The position numbers and the translations under genes were made by a program. From the NCBI GenBank assembly GCA_945888375.1, contig CAMCZZ010000013.1, forward strand, positions 1 to 64,000: a DNA stretch of 64,000 nucleotides, read 5' to 3'. The notes beneath the pieces are model-generated. The model worked only from the letters and a program-made list of their open reading frames with translations, was not told the origin of the DNA and did no database searches. The DNA is from Akkermansia muciniphila. GTDB taxonomy: Bacteria > Verrucomicrobiota > Verrucomicrobiia > Opitutales > Opitutaceae. How positions within the stretch are numbered: the stretch's first letter is position 1; each line of letters starts with the position of its first letter. Of the stretch, positions 1 through 7,741 are shown piece after piece.

Positions 1-2057
1 TCAGCACGGCCGGAAAGGTGGCGAGACCAGCCGTCTAGCGGATCAAGGACGAGGGTCGCGGATAGTAACTCCCCGGCCTCGGCCGGGCGCTCGAGGCGGC
101 GCAGCACCATCACGCGGAGGGCGCGGGCGCGGAGGTTGTCGGTGTCGAGCCGGAGGGCGCGGTCGAGGTGATCGAGGGCGGCGGTCCAATCGGCACGGCG
201 GCAGTCGAGTTCGGCGAGCGCGTGGTGGGATGCGCCGGCCCAGGCCTGGTTCCAGGTGGCTTTGTAGAAAAAGTCATAGGCCTCGGCGGCGCGGTCGAGG
301 TGGACGAGGATGAGGCCGAGCAGATAGAGCGGCTCGCCGTCGGCGGGGTTGGGGTTGCGCCGGGTGAGGCGGGCAATCGCGGCGCGGGCATGGGTCTCCG
401 CCAAGGTGAATTCACCCCGGCGCAGGTGCCAACCGGCGAGGGCGGTGTGGCAGCGGGAATCGCCCGAGTCGCGACGAAGGGCCTCGCGCCAATAGGCATC
501 GGCGGCGCGGGTGGCGTGGCGATACTGGGCGAGGTGAAGGCCGGTGATGTAGAGCTCGTCGGTGGATGTGATGTCGGCCGGGGCGAGCGGTTCGGTGGCG
601 GCGGGCGGCACTTCGGCCTCCACCCGGGGCTTGGGCTGGTAGGCGATCAGTTCGCGGCCACCGGCAGTGCGGACCACGACACGCAGGTCGGTGAGGGTTG
701 CGCGATGGGGACGCGCGAGGATTTCGAGCAGCGGCGCTCCGGGAGCGAGATCGCGGGTGAAGGTGATCAGCGGCTTACCGTTTGCGGTGACGGTGATGAC
801 GGCCTGCGGGTGCGCAGCGAAAACGGCCACCCCGAGGCTGACTCCCGCGCCTTTAGTTTTCCGAGGCATGAGCGACACCGCCGCTTCGTCGTTCGCGTGG
901 TGAGCGGGTCCGATCTTGGTGAGAGGCGCCCAGTATTGTGTCCAGGTTTTGGTCTCGCCGGGATGGAGAAAACTGAAGTCAGGCTGGTTGTCGGTGTAAA
1001 CACCCGCCATGAGTTCGATGTAAGGCGCGCATTCACCCTTGGCGTCCGGGTCGGTGAGGTTGCGATCCCAAGCGTAGCCGAAGGCGTGGTTGCCCCAAGT
1101 CCACTGCTTTTTCCCTGGCGAGATGTGGTGATTGGCCAGGTGGATGAGGCCGGCGTTTTCGCGATGGTCGTAGCCGCCGAAAAAATCCTCCCGGCTGCCC
1201 ATGCACATGTAGGAGGTGGGCACGGGGATGTTGGCGTAGAACGAGAGATCGTTCGCCGCATAATTCACCGATGTCCGACCACCGCTGGACGGAGGAACGT
1301 AGTGGGCGGGTGCCTCGTGCGCGGGCACGCCGGAGCGGGCGTGTTCACCGTAATCAACCCCATAGTAGTGGCCCTCGCAGAGCGGGTAGCGGCTGGTGGC
1401 GCGCTTGGCGTGGTCGGCGATATAGTAGACGTCGGGCGGGAAAAAGCTCTGGTAGGACTCGTGAACGCGAGTCGCGACATTGGCCCACCAGAGGAAGGTC
1501 TGCGGGAGCGGGGTGCGGTTGTAGGCGCGCACGCGGAGTTCGAGCTTGGCGATGCCAGGACGAAGGCAGATGCCGTGCATCGCCTTCATGCGGGCCATGG
1601 GGTCATGGTCGCCACACCAGACCGTGATGGAGCCATCCCGGCCTTCCTCGATATGCGTCTCGGTCGGCAGGAACGTCGCCGGACGATGGTGCTGTGGCCA
1701 GTTGAACTCAATGCCGCCGCTGATCCATGGACCGGCGAGGCCGACGAGGGCGGGTTTGATCACATCCTGCCGATAGATGAGGTCGTAGCCATTGGTCTTG
1801 TCTTGGAGGATGTGGATGCGGCCGCCGATCTCGGGGAGCACGAGTGCACGCAAGTATTCGTTCTCGATCCAGATGCCGCGCCACGGGCGGTTCACCGGTT
1901 TTTCGGCGATGCGGTCGGTGAAGGGCAGAGGATAGACGCCACCACTTGATCCTTGGAAAACGCGCTTTTCCAGGAACATCGGGTTCCGGTCGGGCGGGAG
2001 CGGCAGGTAGGTGGGCAACACGATGGACTCGTGCCGAATGGTTACTTTAGCGGGCAT
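1..2057 (-). CDS. DUF5107 domain protein with C-terminal TPR repeats (partial, cut by window edge)
   Basis: The minus-strand frame is open from an ATG at 2057 to the window edge (685 codons, no stop), so the C-terminus is missing. Residues ~1-330 match the DUF5107 pattern I know from verrucomicrobial and firmicute proteins: an N-terminal beta-sandwich with 'ENEYLRALVLPEIGGRI' and 'GGIEFNWPQHHRP', resembling galactose-mutarotase-like sugar-binding folds. From ~residue 500 the sequence becomes helical tetratricopeptide repeats (e.g. 'AYDFFYKATWNQAWAG', 'ALDHLDRALRLDTDNLRAR'). There is no signal peptide, so it should be cytoplasmic. It heads the minus-strand run before GH43 and heparinase-like genes, suggesting a role in handling oligosaccharides released by them. 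The catalytic activity of DUF5107 proteins is not known to me. A long plus-strand frame overlaps it but has no recognisable protein features. Confidence 0.85.
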   Translation of the reverse strand, partial: MPAKVTIRHESIVLPTYLPLPPDRNPMFLEKRVFQGSSGGVYPLPFTDRIAEKPVNRPWRGIWIENEYLRALVLPEIGGRIHILQDKTNGYDLIYRQDVIKPALVGLAGPWISGGIEFNWPQHHRPATFLPTETHIEEGRDGSITVWCGDHDPMARMKAMHGICLRPGIAKLELRVRAYNRTPLPQTFLWWANVATRVHESYQSFFPPDVYYIADHAKRATSRYPLCEGHYYGVDYGEHARSGVPAHEAPAHYVPPSSGGRTSVNYAANDLSFYANIPVPTSYMCMGSREDFFGGYDHRENAGLIHLANHHISPGKKQWTWGNHAFGYAWDRNLTDPDAKGECAPYIELMAGVYTDNQPDFSFLHPGETKTWTQYWAPLTKIGPAHHANDEAAVSLMPRKTKGAGVSLGVAVFAAHPQAVITVTANGKPLITFTRDLAPGAPLLEILARPHRATLTDLRVVVRTAGGRELIAYQPKPRVEAEVPPAATEPLAPADITSTDELYITGLHLAQYRHATRAADAYWREALRRDSGDSRCHTALAGWHLRRGEFTLAETHARAAIARLTRRNPNPADGEPLYLLGLILVHLDRAAEAYDFFYKATWNQAWAGASHHALAELDCRRADWTAALDHLDRALRLDTDNLRARALRVMVLRRLERPAEAGELLSATLVLDPLDGWSRHLSGRA

Positions 2058-2092
2058 GGAAAAAGATCGTGGCTAAGGCCGGGGCGGGCGGC

Positions 2093-2977
2093 TTATTTTA
2101 AGCCGAGCAGTTCGCGGAGCGGAGGTGGGGTGGCGCGTAGCGTGGCCTCAGAGAGAACCGGGGCAAAATCATCGGGGAGAGCGGCCTTGGCGGAGGCGGT
2201 CCATTTGTCGTTCTCGAGGGCCTTGCCGTAGGTGCAGGCGGTGAAGGGCTGCCAATCCTTCGTCAGGCGTTTGAAGCGCCCCATGCCCCAGTCGTGATTG
2301 TTGCTCCAATCACTTTTCCACGCCGCATCCAAACTACGCCAGTAGTCGCCACCGGCCGACGCAATCAGTCGCGCCTCGTCGCGGTCGTCATTCTGGGCGG
2401 GATCATCGACCACGAGGCGGGCAAAGAAGACGGTCGCGAGGCCGGCGATTTCGGCGGGCTCGACGCGGGCGCGTCCCTTTTCTGGCCAGAAGTGGTAGTT
2501 GTAGCCCGGCTTCAGCAGCACGGAGACAGCCCCGTCGGGTTCTTTGCGCGCATCGGCGGGGATGTTGGCGTCGTCCTTGAAGTCCTCGGCATAAGCCGCG
2601 CCCTCGGGCGTGACACTGTGCTGGAGGAGCTTCCACTGGCCCGTCTTGCGACTCAGCACCCATTGCGCGCAGTCGCGGATTTGCACGCGCACGTTGCGTG
2701 CCGGATTGCCGGGACGCCCTACGTAAACCTGGCCCCACATCATCGAGTGGGTCCAGTCCTTGGGAATGATGTTGCCGGAGCCGACGCGGGGTTTGTAGGT
2801 CCAGCCGTAGTTGATTTTAACCGGACGGATGGCGTTCGGGATGCTCATGTCATCGATGAACAACTGCGCGATCTCGGTCTGGAGCGGCAGAGCCGATGCG
2901 AGGGGGTGTTCGGCGGCCGTGACTGCGCAGAACACGGATAGGAAACACAAGATAAACAGGGTAAAGCGGGGATGCAT
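2093..2977 (-). CDS. Secreted protein of unknown function
   Basis: The ATG at 2977 gives a 294-residue protein beginning with a clean signal peptide (hydrophobic stretch 'FTLFILCFLSVFCAVTAA'); the open frame extends upstream but the extension would bury the signal. The mature part is rich in Trp and Tyr ('YNYHFWPEKGR', 'DYWRSLDAAWKSDWSNNHDWGMGRF'), as often seen in carbohydrate-binding or carbohydrate-active secreted proteins, but I do not recognise a family. It lies between the DUF5107 protein and the GH43 enzyme on the same strand with short gaps, so it is probably part of the same polysaccharide locus. Function by neighbourhood only; binding to, or modification of, the same glycan is an inference. 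Confidence 0.7.
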   Translation of the reverse strand: MHPRFTLFILCFLSVFCAVTAAEHPLASALPLQTEIAQLFIDDMSIPNAIRPVKINYGWTYKPRVGSGNIIPKDWTHSMMWGQVYVGRPGNPARNVRVQIRDCAQWVLSRKTGQWKLLQHSVTPEGAAYAEDFKDDANIPADARKEPDGAVSVLLKPGYNYHFWPEKGRARVEPAEIAGLATVFFARLVVDDPAQNDDRDEARLIASAGGDYWRSLDAAWKSDWSNNHDWGMGRFKRLTKDWQPFTACTYGKALENDKWTASAKAALPDDFAPVLSEATLRATPPPLRELLGLK

Positions 2978-3051
2978 GGGAAGAGAAAAATCGGTTAATG
3001 GGGTCGCTGCGGCGGCGCTCTGGATGACGCACCGGGCGTCTGGTCCGTCGG

Positions 3052-4149
3052 TTACTTGGTGAGGGGGATTTCCTGTCGCGTCCAAGTCGGGCCTTGGATG
3101 CTCACGTTTCCTGCCGCGTCGAAATTCATCGGATCAATCACCAGAAAGGGCTTACCGCCAGCCGTGATGCCGTGACACGAGACCCAAAGTCGGCCGTCCG
3201 GGCCGGAAAAGACCGCATTGTGGCCGACTTCCTCAAGCGGGCTTTCTGGATTTCCGGTGTAAGCTACACCGTGCTTTGCGCAGGCTTTTTTGCTCTGTCC
3301 GCCGTAGACCGGATTCTGCGGCGACTTTGTCCATGGCCCGGTGATCGCTTTCGCGGTGGCGACGCCGATTTCGTAGCCGCGAGTCCAGGACGAGTAGAAT
3401 AGATAGTAGGTGTCACCGCGCTTGATGACGTAGGCGCCCTCGATGCCGATGCTGTCCCATTCGTAATAGTTAGCGATCTTGCGCTCAGGCCTTCCGTCGT
3501 AACCGGGCACCGTGAGCGGCTTGCCCCCGGCATCAAACGCGTAGTCAATCCGGCCCGCCTCGATGGCCGACTGCGCCTCGGTGAGAAACGTTCCCGTGAC
3601 CAAATCGATCTGGGCAAAACGGATGCCGAAGTCGTGGTCGCGATTCCAGAAAGCCCACATCTTGCCGTCGTCGTCGCGAAACAACGTGAAGTCGTTTCCC
3701 TCCGTCAGGGGCTTGTCTTCGGTGACCACGATGTAGGGTCCTGCCAACTGATCGGCCACCGCGTAGCCGAGGTGCTGGCCGGGATAACCGTATTCGGGAT
3801 TACTCGCATTGAACGTCGCGTAATATTTTCCGTCGAACCGGTGGATTTCCGGCGCCCAGAAACGTTTGCGATACCAGACCTCGGGCGCTGGTGCCGGCAC
3901 GAGCACTTTTTGAAAATGCCAGCTCGTCAAATCATCCGATGAGTAGAGCACCACCCCGGGATTGTTTAGACCGAAACTCTCCTCGCGAGGCCAGTGAGGC
4001 CAGGCGGTGCCGGTGAGAAACCATTTGTCGCCGTCGCGAAAAACCTGGCAGTCGCGCAGGCCGCCCATGGCGATGCCCTGCGTGATGGGGTTTTGGTAAA
4101 CGAAAACGTTACGCTGAGTTTGATTCAGGTTGGTGTTACTCGTTTCCAT
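3052..4149 (-). CDS. Glycoside hydrolase family 43
   Basis: A 365-residue five-bladed beta-propeller type glycosidase. Family 43 enzymes remove arabinofuranose, xylose or galactose from plant-type polysaccharides. The three acidic residues expected of GH43 can be placed: general base Asp33 in 'GGLRDCQVF', the pKa-setting Asp153 in 'EGNDFTLFRDDDGKMW', and general acid Glu237 in 'IGIEGAYVIKRGDTYYLFYS'. The start ATG at 4149 gives no signal peptide, so the enzyme would act in the cytoplasm or be exported by another route. It sits 68 bp downstream of the heparinase-like lyase gene on the same strand, consistent with finishing oligosaccharides after lyase cleavage. Substrate specificity cannot be read from the sequence. 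Confidence 0.9.
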   Translation of the reverse strand: METSNTNLNQTQRNVFVYQNPITQGIAMGGLRDCQVFRDGDKWFLTGTAWPHWPREESFGLNNPGVVLYSSDDLTSWHFQKVLVPAPAPEVWYRKRFWAPEIHRFDGKYYATFNASNPEYGYPGQHLGYAVADQLAGPYIVVTEDKPLTEGNDFTLFRDDDGKMWAFWNRDHDFGIRFAQIDLVTGTFLTEAQSAIEAGRIDYAFDAGGKPLTVPGYDGRPERKIANYYEWDSIGIEGAYVIKRGDTYYLFYSSWTRGYEIGVATAKAITGPWTKSPQNPVYGGQSKKACAKHGVAYTGNPESPLEEVGHNAVFSGPDGRLWVSCHGITAGGKPFLVIDPMNFDAAGNVSIQGPTWTRQEIPLTK

Positions 4150-4217
4150 GAAGAACCCGATGTTTTCGCGTGATGACGGATAAGGCGTCGGGGCAAACGA
4201 TGATCGCGCGCGTGCCG

Positions 4218-6401
4218 TCAGCGCGCCCCGGACTTGTCGCTTTTCCCGCCGCCGGGCAGCAACTCGATGGCGGAGAGTCCGGCCTTGGTGGAGATTCGGA
4301 ACCTGCGACTGTCGTTGAACTCAACCATGGTGTCTCCGCCGTCCTGCGTGACCCGGTGAACAGGACTCGGCTGGTCAGGCTTGAGCGGAAGCAAAAGGGT
4401 GAGGAAACGCTGCTCACCTTTGATCTTCCGAGTGTGGAGAACGGTCGTGCAGGGCAGGCGCGGGGGCGTCATGTCCTTGCGCGTGTTCCAGCCGAGGATC
4501 TCCGGTTCCTCCTGCGCGCTGACCGCCTCCACCGAGAGGCCCTGCGTCAGGAGCGGCACGATCGCGAGGTTCGCCATCACCGGGTCGGTCGTGACGACCT
4601 GCCCGGTTTTCTCGTCTCTCGCCGTGCTGGTGCTGAGCAGGTGCCAGCGTGCCTGATAGGTGTGCTCCATTTCGTCATTCGGCGTCAACCGGTCGGCGAC
4701 CACGTAGAGGTCGGGCTTGAGGAAAAGCACCTCCCGCTGGTGCGTGGCGAGTCGAAGGCGTGAGGGGCCGAAGCCTTGGTCGAACACGCCGCGGGCGTAG
4801 TCGGAAACCGGCGTGCTCACCCAGTGCGCATTGATGGGTTCTTGGGCAACTGAAGCGGGGTCCGTCAGGCGTTTCTCCATCGGATAGGCCTCCGGCACAT
4901 CTTGCCCGAGGCCGTCAACCAGCACGCAGTTGTGTGCTGCGGTGGAAAGCGACCACGTCCGCCACTTGCTTCGCTCGTAGCTGGCCCCGCCGCTGTCGAG
5001 AAGCAGTTCGCGACCGTGGGCCCAGAGCACGATGTTAAGCTTGTCCTGGTGGACGTGGGCGAAGCCGAGCGGCCCGACATCGAAGACGAGGTAATTCGCG
5101 GTCGGAGACCAGTCCGAGCGCATCACTGCGAAGCCGGACCAGTCGAGAAACCGGGAGGTGAACTCCGGCGGCTTGCCTGCGCCGGATGGATCGAGCGCCC
5201 ACTGGAAATCCTGTCGTTCCGGGAAGAACTTCAACGCCTGCGTGTAGATTCTCTGCGCGGGCACGGGCCACGAGTCGTTGAACCGCGGCAGGTTCCGGTC
5301 CGGCGTCATGAGGGTGAGTAGGAAATCGTAGGTTTTCTCCATGGAGGAGATGTAGGCCGGAGGCAGTTCCGTCTCCCGTCCGGTCCGCCGCGCGACATCC
5401 GCGATGCGGAGAACGTTATCTATCGTCGCATTGTGATAGGCGGGCGTGAGCTCGACCTGCCCGCCGTCCGGAAGGAACTGCTTGTCGGCCTCGGCCGCCA
5501 TCGTCCTGGCCGCGAAGTCGCGCCACTCGGACGACTCCTTGAACTCGGGAAACACGGCCCCCGTGGTGTAAAGGCCCGCCATCTCCATCGCGAGCCAGTT
5601 GGCGATGGTCGGGTGGGCGCGGAGATAGCGCGCATGGTCAAGAAATGAGCCGAGCATCGTGACAACGGCCGCATCGGTGAACGACGGCGAGTCGAGGAAA
5701 GTGAACCAGGCGTCGGGCCAAGAATACGTCGTTCGCAGACCCGCCTCAATGGTCCGCCAAGCCGATGGGCTCTTGTTCATGACCGCCTGAGGCACCGTGC
5801 ATTCAGCCACCCAGTCGGTCATCTGCGAGACGAAGGCGCGGACGTATTTCTCGTCCTTGGTGGAGAGGTAGGCGCGGCCCAAATCAGCCCAGATATTCAT
5901 GCGGTTCAACTGCCACTGCCATTCCGGGTTGAAGGCGGTGTCCGGGTTGTTCTCGGTCGGGTTAAAAAGCCAGTTGATGTTGCCGGCGGGGAACTGGTGC
6001 TCGACCGCGACGAGACCGCCGACCACGCGCCCCTCAACGGCGGCGTCAGCGATCTTGGTGTTTCGCGGTCCGGGAGGAAGCCCGCCCCAAGCCGGGCGTT
6101 TGCGCTCACGCAGGTAAGCGGCCAACGCTTGGATTACCGCGGCGTGGTCTTTGGCTGCGGCCGCCTCCTTCACCTTGAGTAAATCCGGCCGGGAAAGATC
6201 AAGTGACCCGAGGATATCTTCCAGGCGACCTTCGGAAATTTGGAAGGAAACCGGAGTTACATGCTCCTTCACGGAGAGGCTGTCGGCCGTGGCGGATGCA
6301 GTCGGCGCTGAGGCATCGGCTCCAGCAGCCGGAGCAGGGGGCGAAAAAGTGGAAATGACCAGCAGGCCAACTCCGGTGGAAAGAAGCGGTGTTTTACGCA
6401 T
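4218..6401 (-). CDS. Heparinase II/III-like polysaccharide lyase, secreted
   Basis: A 727-residue protein with an N-terminal signal region ('LLSTGVGLLVISTFSPPAPAAGA'), an alpha/alpha-toroid alginate-lyase-like half (~residues 60-400; 'AWRTIEAGLRTTYSW', 'VELTPAYHNATI') and a beta-sandwich heparinase II/III half (~400-710; 'LVFDVGPLGFAHVHQDKLNIVLWAHGRELLLDSGGASY'). The 'AHxHxD' stretch followed by the 'DSGGxxY' stretch is characteristic of the heparinase II/III superfamily (PL12, PL17, PL39 and others), which cleave uronic-acid polysaccharides by beta-elimination. It is probably periplasmic or secreted. Which PL family it belongs to, and so its substrate, cannot be decided by eye. Its neighbours (GH43, carbohydrate-binding protein) support a glycan-degrading role. 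Confidence 0.88.
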   Translation of the reverse strand: MRKTPLLSTGVGLLVISTFSPPAPAAGADASAPTASATADSLSVKEHVTPVSFQISEGRLEDILGSLDLSRPDLLKVKEAAAAKDHAAVIQALAAYLRERKRPAWGGLPPGPRNTKIADAAVEGRVVGGLVAVEHQFPAGNINWLFNPTENNPDTAFNPEWQWQLNRMNIWADLGRAYLSTKDEKYVRAFVSQMTDWVAECTVPQAVMNKSPSAWRTIEAGLRTTYSWPDAWFTFLDSPSFTDAAVVTMLGSFLDHARYLRAHPTIANWLAMEMAGLYTTGAVFPEFKESSEWRDFAARTMAAEADKQFLPDGGQVELTPAYHNATIDNVLRIADVARRTGRETELPPAYISSMEKTYDFLLTLMTPDRNLPRFNDSWPVPAQRIYTQALKFFPERQDFQWALDPSGAGKPPEFTSRFLDWSGFAVMRSDWSPTANYLVFDVGPLGFAHVHQDKLNIVLWAHGRELLLDSGGASYERSKWRTWSLSTAAHNCVLVDGLGQDVPEAYPMEKRLTDPASVAQEPINAHWVSTPVSDYARGVFDQGFGPSRLRLATHQREVLFLKPDLYVVADRLTPNDEMEHTYQARWHLLSTSTARDEKTGQVVTTDPVMANLAIVPLLTQGLSVEAVSAQEEPEILGWNTRKDMTPPRLPCTTVLHTRKIKGEQRFLTLLLPLKPDQPSPVHRVTQDGGDTMVEFNDSRRFRISTKAGLSAIELLPGGGKSDKSGAR

Positions 6402-6458
6402 AGGGGAGTTGAGGCGGGGACGAGTATCGCTGCCTCGGGCGAGGTGATCAGCTGCGAG

Positions 6459-7648
6459 TTAGGGGGCGACTTCGATCAACTCGAAATCGTCGAAATCGGC
6501 CACGACAACAGCCGAGGTAAAGGAGTGAATCCAGATCTGGGCAAAGGCGGCACCGGCTGGCGCTTTCGACACAAACGTTTGCGGGGTGAACTCGGTGAGG
6601 CCGGGGGCGATCATGAGCCGGTGTTCGCCTTCTTTGGCACCCAAGTTTATACCACGTTTTGCCTGATCGCTGTAGGCGAGGTAAACGGCGATGCCGTCTC
6701 CGGATACCGAGCGTGCGGTGAACTTGACACGAAAGGCCTGGCCGGCGGAAGCGGGGAAAAGCGCACTACGCAAACTGGAGCCGCGCACGGGATCGGAGTC
6801 TTCGACGCGAAGCCCGCCATCGCCGCGTGATGCGGCCTCGGGGGTCGAGCGGCTCATGCCGGAGTCGGCAAGATTATTCCAGCCGCGCAGCCCGGATTCG
6901 AACCCCGGGTTGGTGAGTGGAATAATGCGCGGAAGATCGGGACCGGCAGGCGAGGTGGCGGACTTGGTTAAAGGAAGGGGTGGCGGAGTGGCTGCAACGG
7001 GCGCAGGCGTGGATGCCATGCCATTGGCATCGGTAAGCGCGGTCGGGGCGACGCTGAAAGGCACTAACTCGATCGCGGTGTCATCCACGAGAACCGCGCC
7101 AGTGAGGCCCCAGGAAAAGAGATTCATGGAGAGCCGGTCGGTGTTTTCCGGAATTTCAACCACGGCGGTGAGGCCGACCCAATCCGTCGGGAGTGAGGAG
7201 CCCCTCAAGTGCGGCCCGATGGAGCTGCTGACCAGACCCGTGGGACCGAGGTAAAGGTGTTTCGCAGGAGTGCCGGGAGGGGCGTCTTGCGACGAGAAGT
7301 TCGCACGCAGCAAGAAACCAGGGACAGCGGGCTCGGCTACGGCACCGGGTTCGGCGCGAAACCAGGCCGAGATACGAAAGCGCTCGCCGGGTGCGACCGG
7401 GAGCAGGGGGTAGTTGCCAAAGGCGAAACGGGATGGAACGTCGCTGGAAAGACGCAGTGCCGAGCGACCGGTGCGGGCGGTGCCTTGGACGACATCCAGC
7501 ACCGGCGAGTGTGCGGTGCTGTCGGCCGGGATGAACGAAACCCAGCTCACTTTGCCGCCTTCGAAGCCGGCATTGCTGAGGAGATTCTGGGCCGAGAGCG
7601 GAAGGGCAAGGGCGAGGGAGGCGAGCAGACGAGGGTGGGTAAACGCAT
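6459..7648 (-). CDS. Secreted carbohydrate-binding protein, apparent 1-base frameshift in the signal peptide
   Basis: The mature protein carries two CBM4/9-like beta-sandwich modules: one opening with 'LLSNAGFEGGKVSW' and a second from about 225 codons further on with 'LTNPGFESGLRGWNN'. They are joined by a Pro/Thr-rich linker. The long frame has no ATG, GTG or TTG before the GTG at 7550, which lies inside the first module. Just upstream the same frame encodes a good signal peptide ending 'LALALPLSAQNLL', while the ATG at 7648 ('MRLPTL') is in another frame. Adding one base near 7626-7630 (GTC-CTG instead of GTCTG) joins them into a normal secretory leader. Hence either a sequencing error or a real disabling deletion. 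The given extent assumes the joined version; the uninterrupted frame is 6459-7550. Likely role: binding the glycan attacked by neighbouring enzymes. Confidence 0.7.
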
Positions 7649-7741
7649 GGGAGTAGGGTTTGGGGAGGGACGGAACCGGACGAAAATACGGCCGGCGTTA
7701 TGCGCCGACCGAACGAAAGAGAATCCTGCGAGAGCAGAGGA

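Noticed and set aside
168-1949. 593-codon plus-strand open frame
   Set aside because: Shadow of the DUF5107-TPR gene on the minus strand; the composition (Gly/Val/Glu/Arg-rich, no domains) is that of an antisense frame in high-GC DNA.
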